Below the pieces are notes generated by a model. The model worked only from the letters and a program-made list of their open reading frames with translations. It searched no databases and was not told the origin of the DNA. From assembly GCF_030272615.1 (NCBI RefSeq), contig NC_081409.1:238357832-238421831 (forward strand): a stretch of 64,000 nt of DNA, given 5' to 3'. Position numbers and translations under genes: made by a program. This document shows, piece by piece, positions 10,694 through 21,679 of the stretch. Within the stretch, counting starts at the first letter, position 1, and every line of letters starts with the position of its first letter. This DNA is from Cryptomeria japonica. Taxonomy: Eukaryota; Streptophyta; Pinopsida; Cupressales; Cupressaceae.

Positions 10694-11057
10694 TTAGTTT
10701 ACCTCCTGAAGGGGAAACACCCCTAATTCACCTCTTAAGTACATAAATGTAGTCTTTGGGAGAGGCTTGGTGAATATGTCTGCTAACTGCTCCTTACTGG
10801 AGACATGTTCTAGTACAATCTCTTTGTTCTGAACCTTTTCCCTCAAGAAATGATACTTAAGCTCAAAGTGCTTGGTTCTAGAATGTAAAACTGGATTCTT
10901 GGAGATATTAATTTCACTATTATTGTCACAAAATATACTTACCGGTTCAGATACAGGAACTTTGAAGCCATTTAATACATGCTTCATCCAAATTGTCTGA
11001 GTGCAGTTCATGAAAGCTGCAACATACTCTATTTCTGCTGTAGACTGAGATACAACT
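10694..11057 (-). pseudogene. RNase H domain of the Sirevirus-like element
   Basis: The C-terminal end of the Copia polyprotein: CDNNSEINISKNP, then SRTKHFELKYHFLRE, then KEQLADIFTKPLP, the standard end of Copia RNase H. It ends at a stop at 10694. It is out of frame with the RT segment upstream: after the WMSKK motif at 11058 a stop and a frameshift intervene. The catalytic Asp of CDN is preserved. Confidence 0.85.
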
Positions 11058-12184
11058 CTACTTCTTACTCATCCATGAGAATAGTCTACCACCGAGGAAG
11101 AATGCACCACCGGTTGTGCTCTTTCTGTCATCTACATTACCAGCCCAATCAGCATCTGTGAACACTTTCAAGTTGAAATTCTTGCTATATGGATACCACA
11201 ATCCATAGTCAACAGTTCCCTTCAGATACCTAAGAATCCGCTTGACTGCAACCAAGTGGGATTCTCTTGGACTTTTCTGGAACCTTGCAATAATGCCAAC
11301 TGCATGTGCAATATCCGGTCTGCTATGCACTACATAATGCAATTTACCAATCATTGATCGGTATTCCTTCTCATCAACCAATGCAAAGTCATCCTCTTTG
11401 GATAGTTTGCAACCGGTCACCATCGATGTACCAACCGGTTTGTTATCTTCCATGCCAAAGGTATTCAACACCTCTTTGACATACTTGGATTGAGTGATAA
11501 AGATTCCATCTCTCATCTGCTGGATCTATAGTCCAATGAAGAACTTAATCTCCCCTATGAGTGACATCTCAAACTCTTTCTTCATCTCATCTGCAAACTC
11601 ATGACTCATCTTGTCATCTCCACCAAAGATAATGTCATCAACAAATACCTCACAGATCAAGATTTTATCTCCTTCAGACTTCAAGTAGATATTGCTATCT
11701 TCACTTGTTCTCTCAAATCCAATCTTCACAAGATGGGAATGCAGGCGTTCATACCATGCTCTAGGTGCTTGCTTTAGACCATATAAGGCTTTATGTAGCC
11801 TACACACCATGTCACTGTCTTCAGATAGGGAAAACCCATCTGGTTGCTCTACATACACCTCCTCTTCAAGTACACCATTTAGGAATGCAGATTTTACATC
11901 CATTTGATATACTTTGAAGCCTTTAAAAGCTGCATATGCAAGAAGCATATGAACTCCTTCCAATCTGGCTACAGGAGCAAAGGTTTCTCCATAGTCTTAT
12001 CCTTCTTCTTGGGCATATCCTTTTCACACCAGTCTGGCTTTGTTTCTAATCACTGTGCCATCCTCATTCAGCTTATTTCTGAAGACCCATTTGGTACCAA
12101 TGACATTTTTGTGCTCCGGTCTGGGTACCAAGGACCATGTACCATTTTTCTCTATCTGGTCATTTCCTCTTCCATTGCCTTGAT
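11058..12184 (-). pseudogene. Reverse transcriptase of the Sirevirus-like element
   Basis: Copia RT, which copies element RNA into DNA. Visible motifs in order: [37 protein letters not shown] (catalytic pair intact, FVDD rather than YVDD), ALVDEKEYRSMIGKL, RPDIAHAVG, then the start of RNase H (FTDADWAGN). There is a one-base frameshift at about 12155 after EEEMTR. Further stops lie near 12050 and 12000, and one at 11525, just after the FFIGL motif. In this lineage the whole pol is one frame, so this copy is inactive. Confidence 0.9.
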
Positions 12185-13531
12185 CTAGTCTTCATCTTTA
12201 TGTTCCTCTTTGAATGTTTTAGGCCCGAATTCAGAGATCATACATGAGTTTTCTCTGACTTTTGTTCCTATAAGGATTCCTACATCCTTATCTCCTATGA
12301 TCTGCTTAGGATCATGATTCAGCTTGACATACCGAGGAATGGTCTTGGTAGATTCCTCTTGCTTTTCTTCTTCATCCTCATCTCCATCAGTATCAGCATC
12401 TACATCTGCCAGTATAGGAACACAGTTACTGGTACTTGGTTGACTGACAACCGGTTCCCAGAAGGTTGCAACCGGTTCGTTTACTGCTTGCTCACTGCCG
12501 GTTTCCTTAGTTTTCTCAGAGGTTTCATCAACTCTTGCATTGATGCTTTCCATAATTCTTTGAGTCCTATTGTTGAAACACTTGAGAGCTTTGCTCTTGG
12601 TGGAATATCCTAGGAATATTCCCTCATCACATTTTGCATCAAATTTGCTCTGGTGTTCACTCCTCTTGATGTAACATTTGCTACCAAACACTCTAAAGTA
12701 GCTAATCACAGGTGTCTTACTGGTCCAATACTCATAAGGAGTTTTATCCTTACCTTTCTTGATGAGTACCCAGTTCATTGTGTAGACTGCAGTACTCACC
12801 GCTTCTCTCCAAAAGGTGTGAGCTACCTTTCCTTGAATAAACATGGTTCTAGCTACTTCAACCACAATCCGGTTATTCCTCTCTGCTAGGCCATTCTGCT
12901 ATGGAGTCCGGGGGGCAGACAATTGCCTCTTGATGCCATGTTCTTCACAGTACTTGTTGAATTCACTGGAAGTGGATTCCCCTCCTTGATCAGTTCTCAG
13001 GCACTTGATCCTTTTACCGCTTTCCTTCTCCACTAAAGCTCTGAAAGCTTTGAACTTTACAAAGGCTTCAGACTTGTCTTTCAAGAATGTGACCCACATC
13101 ATTCTTGAGCAGTCATCAGTGAGAATCATGAAGTACCGATCACCTTGCACACTTCTAGTTTTCATAGGACCACACAAATCAGTATGCACAAGATCAAGCA
13201 AGTTGTCAGCAGTGAAAGATTTACCTTTAAAAGTTGAGGAAGATATTTTCCCTAATGGACACTCTCCACACAAGGTATTATCTAGTTTTCTTAGCACCGA
13301 CAACCCTCTAACTACCTTGATCTTACTAGCTTTCACAATGTTATCAAAGTTTACATGGCAGAGTCTCCTATGCCATATCCAGCTATCATCAAATTTAGCC
13401 ATAAGACATGTACTTATATTTGCATTCAGATGAAATAGGTTACCTTTGGTCTGCATGCTGGTGGCCACCAATTCACCATCCTTTGATTCTGCAAACTCCA
13501 TTCTTGAATTCCAGAGTGAGGCCACTGTCAT
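12185..13531 (-). pseudogene. Integrase of the Sirevirus-like element
   Basis: The zinc-binding segment (WHRRLCHVNF, then CGECPLGK) and the catalytic core are recognisable: DLVHTDLCGPM for the first Asp, KCLRTDQGGE for the second, and QNGLAERNNR for the Glu. A TAG at 12899-12901 interrupts the frame right before QNG. This fits a CAG codon hit by C to T. Downstream come FRVFGSKCY and an acidic spacer with DADTDGDEDEEE before the RT begins. It overlaps the gag/protease frame by a frameshift at about 13490. Confidence 0.9.
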
Positions 13532-14273
13532 TCAGCTGGGCAACACTCAGAAGGTTGTGTCTGAGACCATCAACCCAGTACACATTGTCAGCACTACTCT
13601 TTCCATTCAGAGAGATGGACCCTCTGCCTTTGACCATGCATGGAGCATCATTTCCAAAAAGAACCACACCACCATCATACTCCTCCAAGGATAGAAACTT
13701 GCTCCGGTCACCAGTCATATGGTGAGAACTGCCATTGTCAATGATCCACTCATTGAAATTATCAATCCGGGAGACAAGAGCCTTCTTGTCTGACACATCT
13801 TTTTTGACAGCAACAAACACAATATCTTCATTTTCTTCATCCTCTGAATCCTCATCCGTGACACCTTCATTGACTGCCACAAAATAGTTTCTCCAGTTTC
13901 CTTCTTTGAACTTCTTGAACCTTTTCGGTTTGTCCTTGTTGTTGCCATTAGGACAGTTTACAGCAATATGTCCTATACGGTTACAAGAAAAGCATTTCAA
14001 AGGTAGCTTACCTTTGTATTTTCCAGTTCCTTTTGGAAGTTTCCTGGCAAGGAGAGCTTCAAATGCCATCAAAATATCCTCATCATCCATTTCTGTGCTC
14101 TGTCTTGGTTTACCACTCGTGCTAGCTTCTTTTCCTTTTCTGGATGGTACAACAGAAGCTTTAAAAGCTGATTTAGTCTTTTGAACACTGCCATCAAAAC
14201 TATTTAACTCATAGGCTGTCAACTTTGCTATGATAAAGTCCAGGGATACCTTGGTCTTTTCTATTGATCTCAA
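13473..14273 (-). pseudogene. Gag C-terminus and protease of the Sirevirus-like element
   Basis: This frame continues gag after a single TAG at 14277. It carries one CCHC zinc knuckle (CFSCNRIGHIAVNC) that binds element RNA. It then passes into the aspartic protease, with WIIDNGSSHHMTGD and VYWVDGLRHNLLSVAQL. The active-site triad expected as D-S/T-G reads DNG, so the protease is probably dead independently of the frame breaks. The frame ends by a frameshift around 13490, just before the integrase. Confidence 0.88.
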
Positions 14274-14276
14274 CTC

Positions 14277-14783
14277 CTAAATATCAGCAACCCTTATTGC
14301 ATAGACCGACAATAGGGATCTCAGGAATTGGCTTACCATAGTGGAATCTTCTATTTTACCACCTACACTCTTGATATCTCCAACAATGGTTTTGATTCTT
14401 ATTCCATACTGTTGAATGGTCTCACCTTCAACCATCCGCATATCTTCAAACTTCCCTCTCAGGCTTTCTTCCTTAGCCTGTTTTACATGCTCATCACCGC
14501 CATAGATATTTTCAAAAGTATCCCATACCTCTTTGGGATTTACCTTATCCTGAACATCAATGAACTCAATGTCAGATAAACTACTAATTAGGGCTTCCAT
14601 AACTTGCCCATTCTCTTGCATCTCTCTCTTTTGGTCATTCGTGAGAGTATTGGTAGGGGCAACATAGACATTCTCAACATAGCTCCAGTGTTGTGCACCC
14701 ATGCTTCTTATGAATATCTTCATTCTGTCTTTCCATATACTGAAATTTTCTCTGTTAAACTTTGGACCTTCCCTCTTCATCAT
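14277..14783 (-). pseudogene. Gag N-terminal region of the Sirevirus-like element
   Basis: The frame begins MMKREGPKFNRENFSIWKDRM, the usual start of Copia gag (KF-G-NF--WK type). It continues through a UBN2-like capsid region (VWDTFENIYGG, then KFEDMRMVEGETIQQY). A TAG at 14277-14279 separates it from the rest of gag; the frame itself continues. The start lies about 70 bp downstream of the primer-binding site, which fits a short leader. Confidence 0.88.
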
Positions 14784-14838
14784 TTGACTGGGATCTTTAC
14801 CTCAAGCAGTTAAGCCTATAACAAAGAGGACCTGGAGG

Positions 14839-14854
14839 ACACTTTGATACCAAT
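14839..14854 (-). other. Primer-binding site of the Sirevirus-like element
   Basis: On the minus strand TTGGTATCAAAGTG follows the LTR end by one or two bases. It resembles TGGTATCAGAGC, the initiator-Met tRNA complement used by many plant Copia elements, with one or two mismatches. Confidence 0.85.
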
Positions 14855-16359
14855 TGATAACTCAATGAAGAGAAAATAGTACCAAACTGGTACTAAGAGT
14901 GGGGGGGTGAATCAATACAGACAAAAATACAGTCCTAAACCTGTTTGACAGCAGACACTTCAAATGACTGGCAAACAGTGACACCGGTATGAAACATAGT
15001 ACAACCGGTAAAGCTAAGAATGTGTGAGACAAGAATTAACCAGTTACTCACTTAGCTTTTCACTCAACTTGAGACTACACTACCATTTCACCCTTATGCA
15101 TAAACAGGTAATCTATTATCAGATCATAATAACAGCTAGTTCAACATGTTTTATTGACAGGCATAAAACACAGAACCATCATATGCTTGACAGACAATAT
15201 CAAAGCATCATAAGATAAAAGCATCACATATGACACACATATTTTTCACGTGGAAATGCAACTGGGAAAAACCACGGTGGGGATGAATACCCACAAGCTT
15301 TTTTGAACTCTTTAAAAGTCCGCTTTGTTAGGAGCCTTGTTCGGTTAGAGACATTACAATAGGTTCTTCTAGGAACCGATCCTGTTAGAGATCACCAAGT
15401 TGAGGGATGGCTACAATACCCGATTAAGGGTTAAACCCTGTTAAAGGTTACCTTGTTAGAGGATTTCAAGAACTAAATAGCTAAAGGACTTCGAACTCAA
15501 TAGCTTTGAGTTACCCTGTTAAAGGATTTACAACAAGCCGGTTAAGGCTACCCTGTTAAGGGATTTTCCAACTATTGAGGTGGCTAGAGATCAATAGGCA
15601 TTACAATGATCTGGTAACAACACTCAATGCCAATGCAGATCCGCTTAAGCTCCTCTTTACCTTCTGCACTTACACTCTGCAGGTATCACTTCTCTCCTTT
15701 TTGGTCTGGCAAGAATCACGTATCCCTTCTCTTGGATACTCACACACAACTTTTGCCAACAACCCTAGAAAGAGTCACAACATCGACCTTATAGGAAAAA
15801 TAGTTAGGTCGGTAGCATAAACCCTAAATCCTAAACCTATTAGGTTAAGGAATTCAAACGGCTCAATCCTGACCGTTGAGCACATTGCATTAATATCCAT
15901 CATTCGTTTTCCATCGATTTCATGGTGGCTGATAAACCATCACACGTTATCACCATTTTACAGACTTCACACATTCCCAAGGTAGATAGGAACAATCTTC
16001 TTTATGCAAGATCCTTCACGCACACAAGGCTTACGTGGCAACATGGTCTATTCTTTGCTATCATGCTAACTCATCACACAAAGTCACCGGTTGAGCCACA
16101 CAGGCTTGAAGCACTTCAACCGGAAACCCTAAAGTTGAGACTACCAACCGGTAGTCATACAACGCTTCCATGTGCCAGTTCCCATAACCATATGCGGGTT
16201 CACCTTTGAACAAGCACACCACTTTACTTTGGCACACATGCCGGCTCACAGTGTTATACCGGTTCTCTCATATGCCGGTTCTCACCTCTTCAACATATTG
16301 ACATCAATGACAACATACAATGTCATTATGTCCTCATACTGGTTCACATAATGCCAACA
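14855..16359 (-). repeat. Upstream (5') LTR of the Sirevirus-like element
   Basis: About 1,505 bp with TG...CA ends (TGATAACTCAATG to AATGCCAACA on the plus strand). It pairs with 9003-10491. Compared with that copy it has a few small indels, such as an extra AAGCATCATAAGAT-like stretch near 15205, and scattered substitutions. The promoter for the element should be here, but I cannot point to a convincing TATA box. Confidence 0.9.
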
Positions 16360-16472
16360 AACATACCTTCTTGTCCCATTGTTCTTATGTCACGTAATTT
16401 CTTCATTTGCTGCCTTTGTCTTTCCTTTTCAGCCTCTCGTTGTTCCATCGGTCCTCGCTTGTTCTTTCCCAT
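16360..16472 (-). pseudogene. Transposase fragment, copy C (first 37 codons)
   Basis: It starts at an ATG (16472-16470, MGKNKRGPMEQ) and reads through MKKLRDIRTMGQEG without a stop, until the LTR cuts it at codon 37. It is nearly identical to the start of copy A, but keeps CGA and CAG codons where copy A has TGA and TAG. The rest of this copy is not on the other side of the Copia element. Confidence 0.8.
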
Positions 16473-16636
16473 GGTTGATATTGGTTGTCCTAAATAGAAT
16501 CATATTATATATATATATACAAAAGTTCATAAACAATCAAATAACCATAAATATGCATCTTATCATTGTTTTTTTGAATCAAAACTATTAAACAATCACA
16601 ATAACATTGACAAAACTAATAAGAACAACAATTCAA
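16473..16636 (-). repeat. Flank segment copy 3 (upstream of transposase C)
   Basis: Continues copy 3 of the repeated flank from the ATG through the AT stretch and the CAATCACAATAACATTG part to AACAATTCAATCATT. Beyond 16636 the sequence is unique (TTGAAATCATGC), so this copy shows the uninterrupted state of the site into which copies 1 and 2 have an LTR joined. Confidence 0.85.
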
Positions 16637-16955
16637 TCATTTGAAATCATGCAAAAAAAAATTTCACTTACTTCTATGTATAAAATAGTCATAGACACAG
16701 TTGTAGTGGGACCTTCAATGACCTCAGAAACTTCTTTTGATTTTGTTGAGGCCGTTGGGCAACTAAAAGTATATATCCCAGTGCCCCGTATGCGTTGTTA
16801 GGCCTAAAAATGTTTGCAGACCAACGTTAATATTTCCGGTACCTCGTACGCACTTTAAACGTATAAATACCCCTCACGCGCTGTTAGGCCTTAAAAATGT
16901 TTAGCAAACCAACGAACTAATAGTCCCAGTACCCCATACACGCTTTTTGTAGTAA
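16637..16955. repeat. Spacer with short diverged repeats (TTAGGCCTAAAAATG type)
   Basis: No gene. A unit containing GTTAGGCC-TAAAAATGTTT and then ACCAACG occurs near 16795-16826 and again near 16883-16913. CCCATACACGCTTTT near 16930 is echoed at 18690-18800 on the far side of the GA tract. This could be the end region of the DNA transposon carrying copy C, but I cannot find a matching terminal inverted repeat. Confidence 0.45.
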
Positions 16956-16956
16956 A

Positions 16957-17383
16957 GAAAATGTGAAGGAAAAGGGAGGAAGGGAGAGGGAGAAGGGCAG
17001 GGAGAGTGGGAGGGAGAGGGAGGGAGAGGGGGAGAGTGAGAGAGAAAGAGAGGGAGGGTGAGGGGGAGAGAGGGAGGGAGAGAGAGAATGGAAAAGGGAG
17101 AGAGAGGGTGGAAAAGGGAGGGAGGGAGAGGGGGAGAAAGAGAGAGGGAGAGAGAGGTAGAGAGGGAGAGAGAGAGAGAGGGAGAGAGGGAGAGAGAGAG
17201 GTAGAGAGGGAGAGAGAGGGGGAGAGAGGGGGAGGGGGAGAGAGGGAGAGGGAGGGAGAGAGAGAGAGAGAGGGTGGAAAAGGGAGGGGGAGAGAGGGAG
17301 AGAGAGAGAGGGAGAGAGGGATAGGGGGAGAGAGGGGGAGAGAGGGAGATGGGGAGAGAGAGAGAGGGGAGAGAGAGAGAGAG
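16957..17383. repeat. Imperfect purine (GA/GGA) tract, about 430 bp
   Basis: Almost only G and A on the plus strand, built of GAGAGAGGGAGA variants with occasional GGTGG or AATGG interruptions. Long translated frames over it are products of the low complexity, not genes. Confidence 0.95.
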
Positions 17384-17454
17384 TTTAATTATCATTAATA
17401 AAATATGTATACACATATTTTAAAGAACTCTTATTTATTTGACATGACTGCAAA

Positions 17455-17513
17455 ATGTGTGTGTGTGTGTGTAGGGGGAGGGAAAGAGTGGGGAGGGAGA
17501 GGGGGAGAGAGAG

Positions 17514-17606
<93 letters not shown>

Positions 17607-17765
17607 GAAAAGGGAGAGAGAGAGGGTGGAAAATGGAGAGAGAGAGAGAGAGAGCAATATAAAGTAAGGGAGATAAAGGGGGTAGGTAGAGAGAAAGAGT
17701 GGGGAGGGAGAGAAGAAGAGAGAGAGGGATGGGGTATGGAGGAAGGGAGAGAGGGGGGGAGCATA
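17455..17765. repeat. (GT)n then (GA)n microsatellite tract
   Basis: A short GT run (17457-17472), then a perfect GA run of about 85 bp (17516-17602), then imperfect GA to 17762. It is separated from the preceding purine tract by about 70 bp of ordinary sequence. Confidence 0.95.
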
Positions 17766-17794
17766 TTGGTTTGCTATTATTTTAAGCAGTGATG

Positions 17795-18375
17795 TTATGT
17801 GGGTCATATAGTGTCCTATGACCCCTTAGGTGTTGTTATGGGTCATGTAATGTGTCCTTAGGGGTCATATTGTGTCATACCACCCTTTAAGACACCATAT
17901 GGTGTTGTTATGGGTCATATGGTGTTCTAAGGGGTCATATGGTATCCTATGACCCCTTAGGACATTGTATGACCCATTAGGTGTCGAATTTTGTAAGAAG
18001 TGTTGATACTACTTTTTATATTGTAATAATTGTTCATCTTGCCACCTCGGGACACCGTATGACCCCTTAGGACATCATATGCTCCTAAAGGGTCATGTTG
18101 TGTTATGTGGGGTCTGGAGGGAGGGAGAGAGAGGGAGAGAGAGAGAGAGATGGGGGAGGAAGGGACGAAGGGAGAGAGAGGGAAAGAAAAGGGAGGGAGG
18201 GAGGGAGATGGGGGGAGAGGAAGACATGTCACATGATGTCATTAGGGGTCACGTGAGGTCCTAATTGAGACAGACATGTGTACAACACCATATGACCACT
18301 TAAGATACCATTTGACCCCTTGAGATATCATACATGGTCCGAAGAGGTTATTAGGTGTCATGTGGGGTCCTCTGA
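17795..18375. repeat. Palindromic short repeats, consensus like GACCCCTTAGGACACCATATG
   Basis: The strings GACCCCTTAGG, GGGGTCATATGGTGT and their reverse complements alternate across 17795-17990, 18040-18110 and 18230-18375. They are interrupted by a GA tract at 18116-18225. The unit is close to self-complementary, so strands can fold locally. No coding. Confidence 0.85.
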
Positions 18376-18486
18376 GGAGAGAGAGAGAGGGGAATACAAT
18401 ACAGTACAATAAGATATCAAAAGACAATATATCAATATAACGTACATACACATAAAATATCAAAAGGCAATACACATACATACACG

Positions 18487-18600
18487 CACATGTGTGTATA
18501 TATACATAATATATTATATACATACATATATATATATAATATATATTATATATTATATATTATATATATACACACATTATATATACATATATACATGAAA
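18487..18600. repeat. TA-rich microsatellite
   Basis: Alternating TATATA with embedded CATACATA and CACACA. Adjacent sequence from 18600 to 18815 holds CCCATACAC-type units related to those near 16930. Confidence 0.9.
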
Positions 18601-18815
18601 TATCATATTTTAAATATTATACATGTATGCACACACCCACATTGTAAACACAGACAGAAGCACATACGTGTTGTTTCTAGCTTTAACACCGCATACACGC
18701 TTCTTATTGTGTAGAAAGCCTGTACGCGGTTTTGTTTTAAAAATACCCCATACACACTGTTTATAGTACAGGGAGCCCATACATGCTTTTGACTGTTTAG
18801 GCTTGTGAATAGGCC

Positions 18816-21263
18816 TGAATGACAAAGCTATGGGTTGGAAGTTTGATTTCCCTCCATTTCCCTCATTTTTGACGTGTTTTGTTTTATTAACTTGGTTTCT
18901 CGACTTTGTCATCATTAGGTTTACACTTCATCAAGTGGGTATTTCTAAAATTTCTGCCATATTTTCACCCATCTTCTAAGCTTTCTAACTATATAATTTA
19001 TTTTAAATTTGACCAACAATAACATATTATTATTGAATTTCTTTTACCAATGTCTCCATAGTTCTTAGAGACATACGTGTACCATTTTTTTTATAACTTT
19101 TAATCTACTTATCCAAATTTAAAAAACTTTATATAATATTTTAGTGCACTTCATTCTTTACAATTAAAAAAAAATTATGTTTTGGATTGTTTTGGTGCAA
19201 GTTATGCTTCACGCACGAACAGGTACCTGATTTTTCAGGATGTGCTCGTTTGAAAAAATCATAAAAAATAAAATACTCAACAAAAAATTACAAAAAAATA
19301 CAAAACTGCTAGTGCTCACTCTTAACTATCTTTCTACCAAAGGATTTGTCAAAATACTAAATCTAACTAAGAATTTTTTATGCACACGTCATACACTATG
19401 CTATGTTTTTCAGAAAAAATCAGGGTCTGTTTTTTGTGCGCGAAGGATTTGATCTCCTTAATCTTATCCAATTTTGAAAAAAAATATTAGTTTGGAAACT
19501 AGATTCAGAGTACTACAATCTTTGTTCTTTGAGTATCTTCATATCTTGAGTGGATGGCTCTCAACTTTCTCCTCCAAGTTCGGGTTTACCTGATTTCAGA
19601 AAAAAAATGTCCACTTATACCCCCTTTTTGCACACCATCTTGGTGCACTTTCCCATATATATAATTTTTTTTGAATCTTTGATTGATTTAAGCATGTTTC
19701 CAATTTTGTTATGAGGTGATAAATTTCTTATTTCACATCTTTGAATTATATTTATATATTAGAGATTAAATCTCATTTCTAGAATGAAAAAAATTGAGAG
19801 ATATCTTTAACAACCCATAAAAAAATTGCATCAAAAGTTTACTAATATGTACATGCTTCTATAAATGATGTTTGTATTGAAAATAAAAATAAATAAATAA
19901 AGGAGGAATATTCAATGAGATGAAATTTAAAAAGTTCTTAAGATTGAAAAATATTTCAATAATTTTCATAAGAATAATAGATTTAAAAAATAGTGAATTT
20001 AGGAAATCTATTATTCTTATGGATAGTAAATGATTAATGTCTTTAGATCATTTGATATTCATTTGAATATTATAATTAGATTTAAATGCAATAAGTTCTT
20101 AAATTGAGATAACCATTATTACTAATGATGTTGATAGGCATTGATTATTGCCTTCATAAGTAACTACTTTCAATATTATCAATTAGTTAGAGCTAGCTTG
20201 ACAATGAATTGTAACTAGCATACCTATATATAGAAAAATCAATGTAAAAAATGTTAAGAGAGGTAATTTTTGAGGTGTCCATTTTTTTTGAAAAGAAATC
20301 TAATAAAAATAAAAACTTAGAGAATTATATCTCTTGAGCTTATACATTTTTTTTTAAAGATAGAAATGATAGTATTATTTTTTAATTTTCATTTAAGGCC
20401 AATGGTTCAATCTTATATATCTTTACAAATAACGTGAATAATTTAACTCCTAAACTTATGTTTGGAAAACAAAAATTAATGTCGTAAGTTGGATTCATGA
20501 CTATCATGAATTGTAGCCAAAGAATCTCCATATTGAAAGCATAATAAAATTCATATGATATATAAATTGATTGGAGTATATATCTATATGACATAGCCCC
20601 AACCACCACCAAGTGTTAACCATAAAAGATCAAATGTCCTCAAAGAATTATTTCTAGCACATGGTTGTGTGGCCTACCAAAAGCATTGCCATCATCGTTT
20701 TCCATCAATGCTTCTAGAATTATGAAATAATATGCATCTATAGCCTTCTTCCTTCCACATATCAGTACAATCCTTTTACTTCTTTAATCCATAGGTTTGG
20801 CCATCTCTTAAATTAATGCCCAGGGTTAGTGTGATCAAAAGTACATTATTTGAAATTTTCTAATGAATACAATAGGTGTTCACTTGAGGTAGCTAAGATT
20901 GTGGTTGATTAATTATATGCACATCTATTGTCACAGTCTTTATAATTTCTTGCTTTATATTTACAAAGGTTGCTCCATTTTCAATCTTCACTTCTTAGAG
21001 GTTTTTTAGTTTTCATTGTTCAAATTAAAATGCTCTACTTACAATTTTCACAGTTTAGGCATCGTGTTTACAAAATTATCCAATTATCAACTTCCTGTAG
21101 ATTTGTGAATAGATTAGTTAACAAATTTTTAAGAATTTAAAACACTTTCACAAAGATGGTTATAGAGATTGGCTAGAAACCCCCTTCAAAGCAACAACAA
21201 TCATTAACAATTCAAATTTTGGGAATATAACATCTACAATAAAATCCATGAAATGCATAAAAT
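18816..21263. other. AT-rich intergenic DNA, no gene recognised
   Basis: I see no coding region or known element here. One imperfect inverted repeat lies at 19207-19447 (listed separately). The rest is A/T-rich with homopolymer runs. Confidence 0.6.
19207..19447. repeat. Imperfect inverted repeat, arms about 32 bp
   Basis: The arm near 19207-19240 (GCTTCACGCACGAACAGG, then TACCTGATTTTTCAG) is roughly the reverse complement of 19411-19447 (CAGAAAAAATCAGGG, then TTTTTTGTGCGCGAAGG). Overall size of about 240 bp fits a small MITE-like or hairpin element. I could not identify a target duplication. Confidence 0.45.
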
Positions 21264-21666
21264 TGTTAGAGTGGTTAGATAATCCTTTAGTAATTAATTA
21301 ATCAGTCATCAATTACATAGGTTTCCTATCACGTTATTACACTTAAGCTAAACATAGGAGTGCTTTTCTATTATTAGATTAACCTAATTATAAGTCATTT
21401 TGTTTCATTACATAAGATGAGGATACTTGTCATGCTCTAATTTAATCCTCACCTAGGTTTAGATCCAAGGTTTTATCTTTATGCTTTTATAAAAATTCAC
21501 TATACTCATTGTATCAATTTAATATAGATATATCTATCATTATTTCTTGGACCAATTTGTCTCTCAAGTTTGCATAGCATAATCATGGCCTTGTCTCTTT
21601 ATATGTGATAGAGATTTTGGTTGTGAGTGATTTCTAGGAGTTGTGGGTTTACAATCAACTCCAACA
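21264..21666 (+). mobile_element. LTR relic (about 403 bp)
   Basis: It begins TGTTAGAGTGGTTAG and ends CAACTCCAACA, directly followed by a primer-binding site. The last ~110 bases (GCATAGCATAATCATGG to the end) match 44465-44566, the end of another LTR. The internal region of this element is not recognisable beyond the first few bases. Confidence 0.65.
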
Positions 21667-21679
21667 TGGTACCAGAGCT
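21667..21679 (+). other. Primer-binding site (Met-tRNA type)
   Basis: TGGTACCAGAGCT immediately after the LTR end, close to TGGTATCAGAGC. Confidence 0.7.

Larger units (their letters stand above)
9003..16359 (-). mobile_element. Sirevirus-like Ty1/Copia element with both LTRs, decayed
   Basis: This is a complete but mutated LTR element of about 7.36 kb, read on the minus strand. It has LTRs of ~1.5 kb at both ends, a primer-binding site next to the 14855 LTR, gag with one CCHC knuckle, protease, integrase, RT and RNase H in Copia order, and a polypurine tract next to the 9003-10491 LTR. The protease-side stretch GDRSKFLSLEEYDGG and the repeated CAAAGGGGGAGA tracts near the 3' end are Sirevirus-like. 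Every domain carries stops or frameshifts, so it cannot act by itself. No 5-bp target duplication is visible. Instead, the two flanks overlap by about 280 bp of the same sequence. Confidence 0.9.

Noticed and set aside
12314-14184. Several plus-strand frames of 80-140 codons
   Set aside because: Antisense shadows of the Copia gag and integrase on the minus strand.
16901-17807. Long Leu/Ser/Pro or Arg/Glu/Gly reading frames over the GA tract
   Set aside because: Low-complexity artefacts of dinucleotide repeats in all frames.
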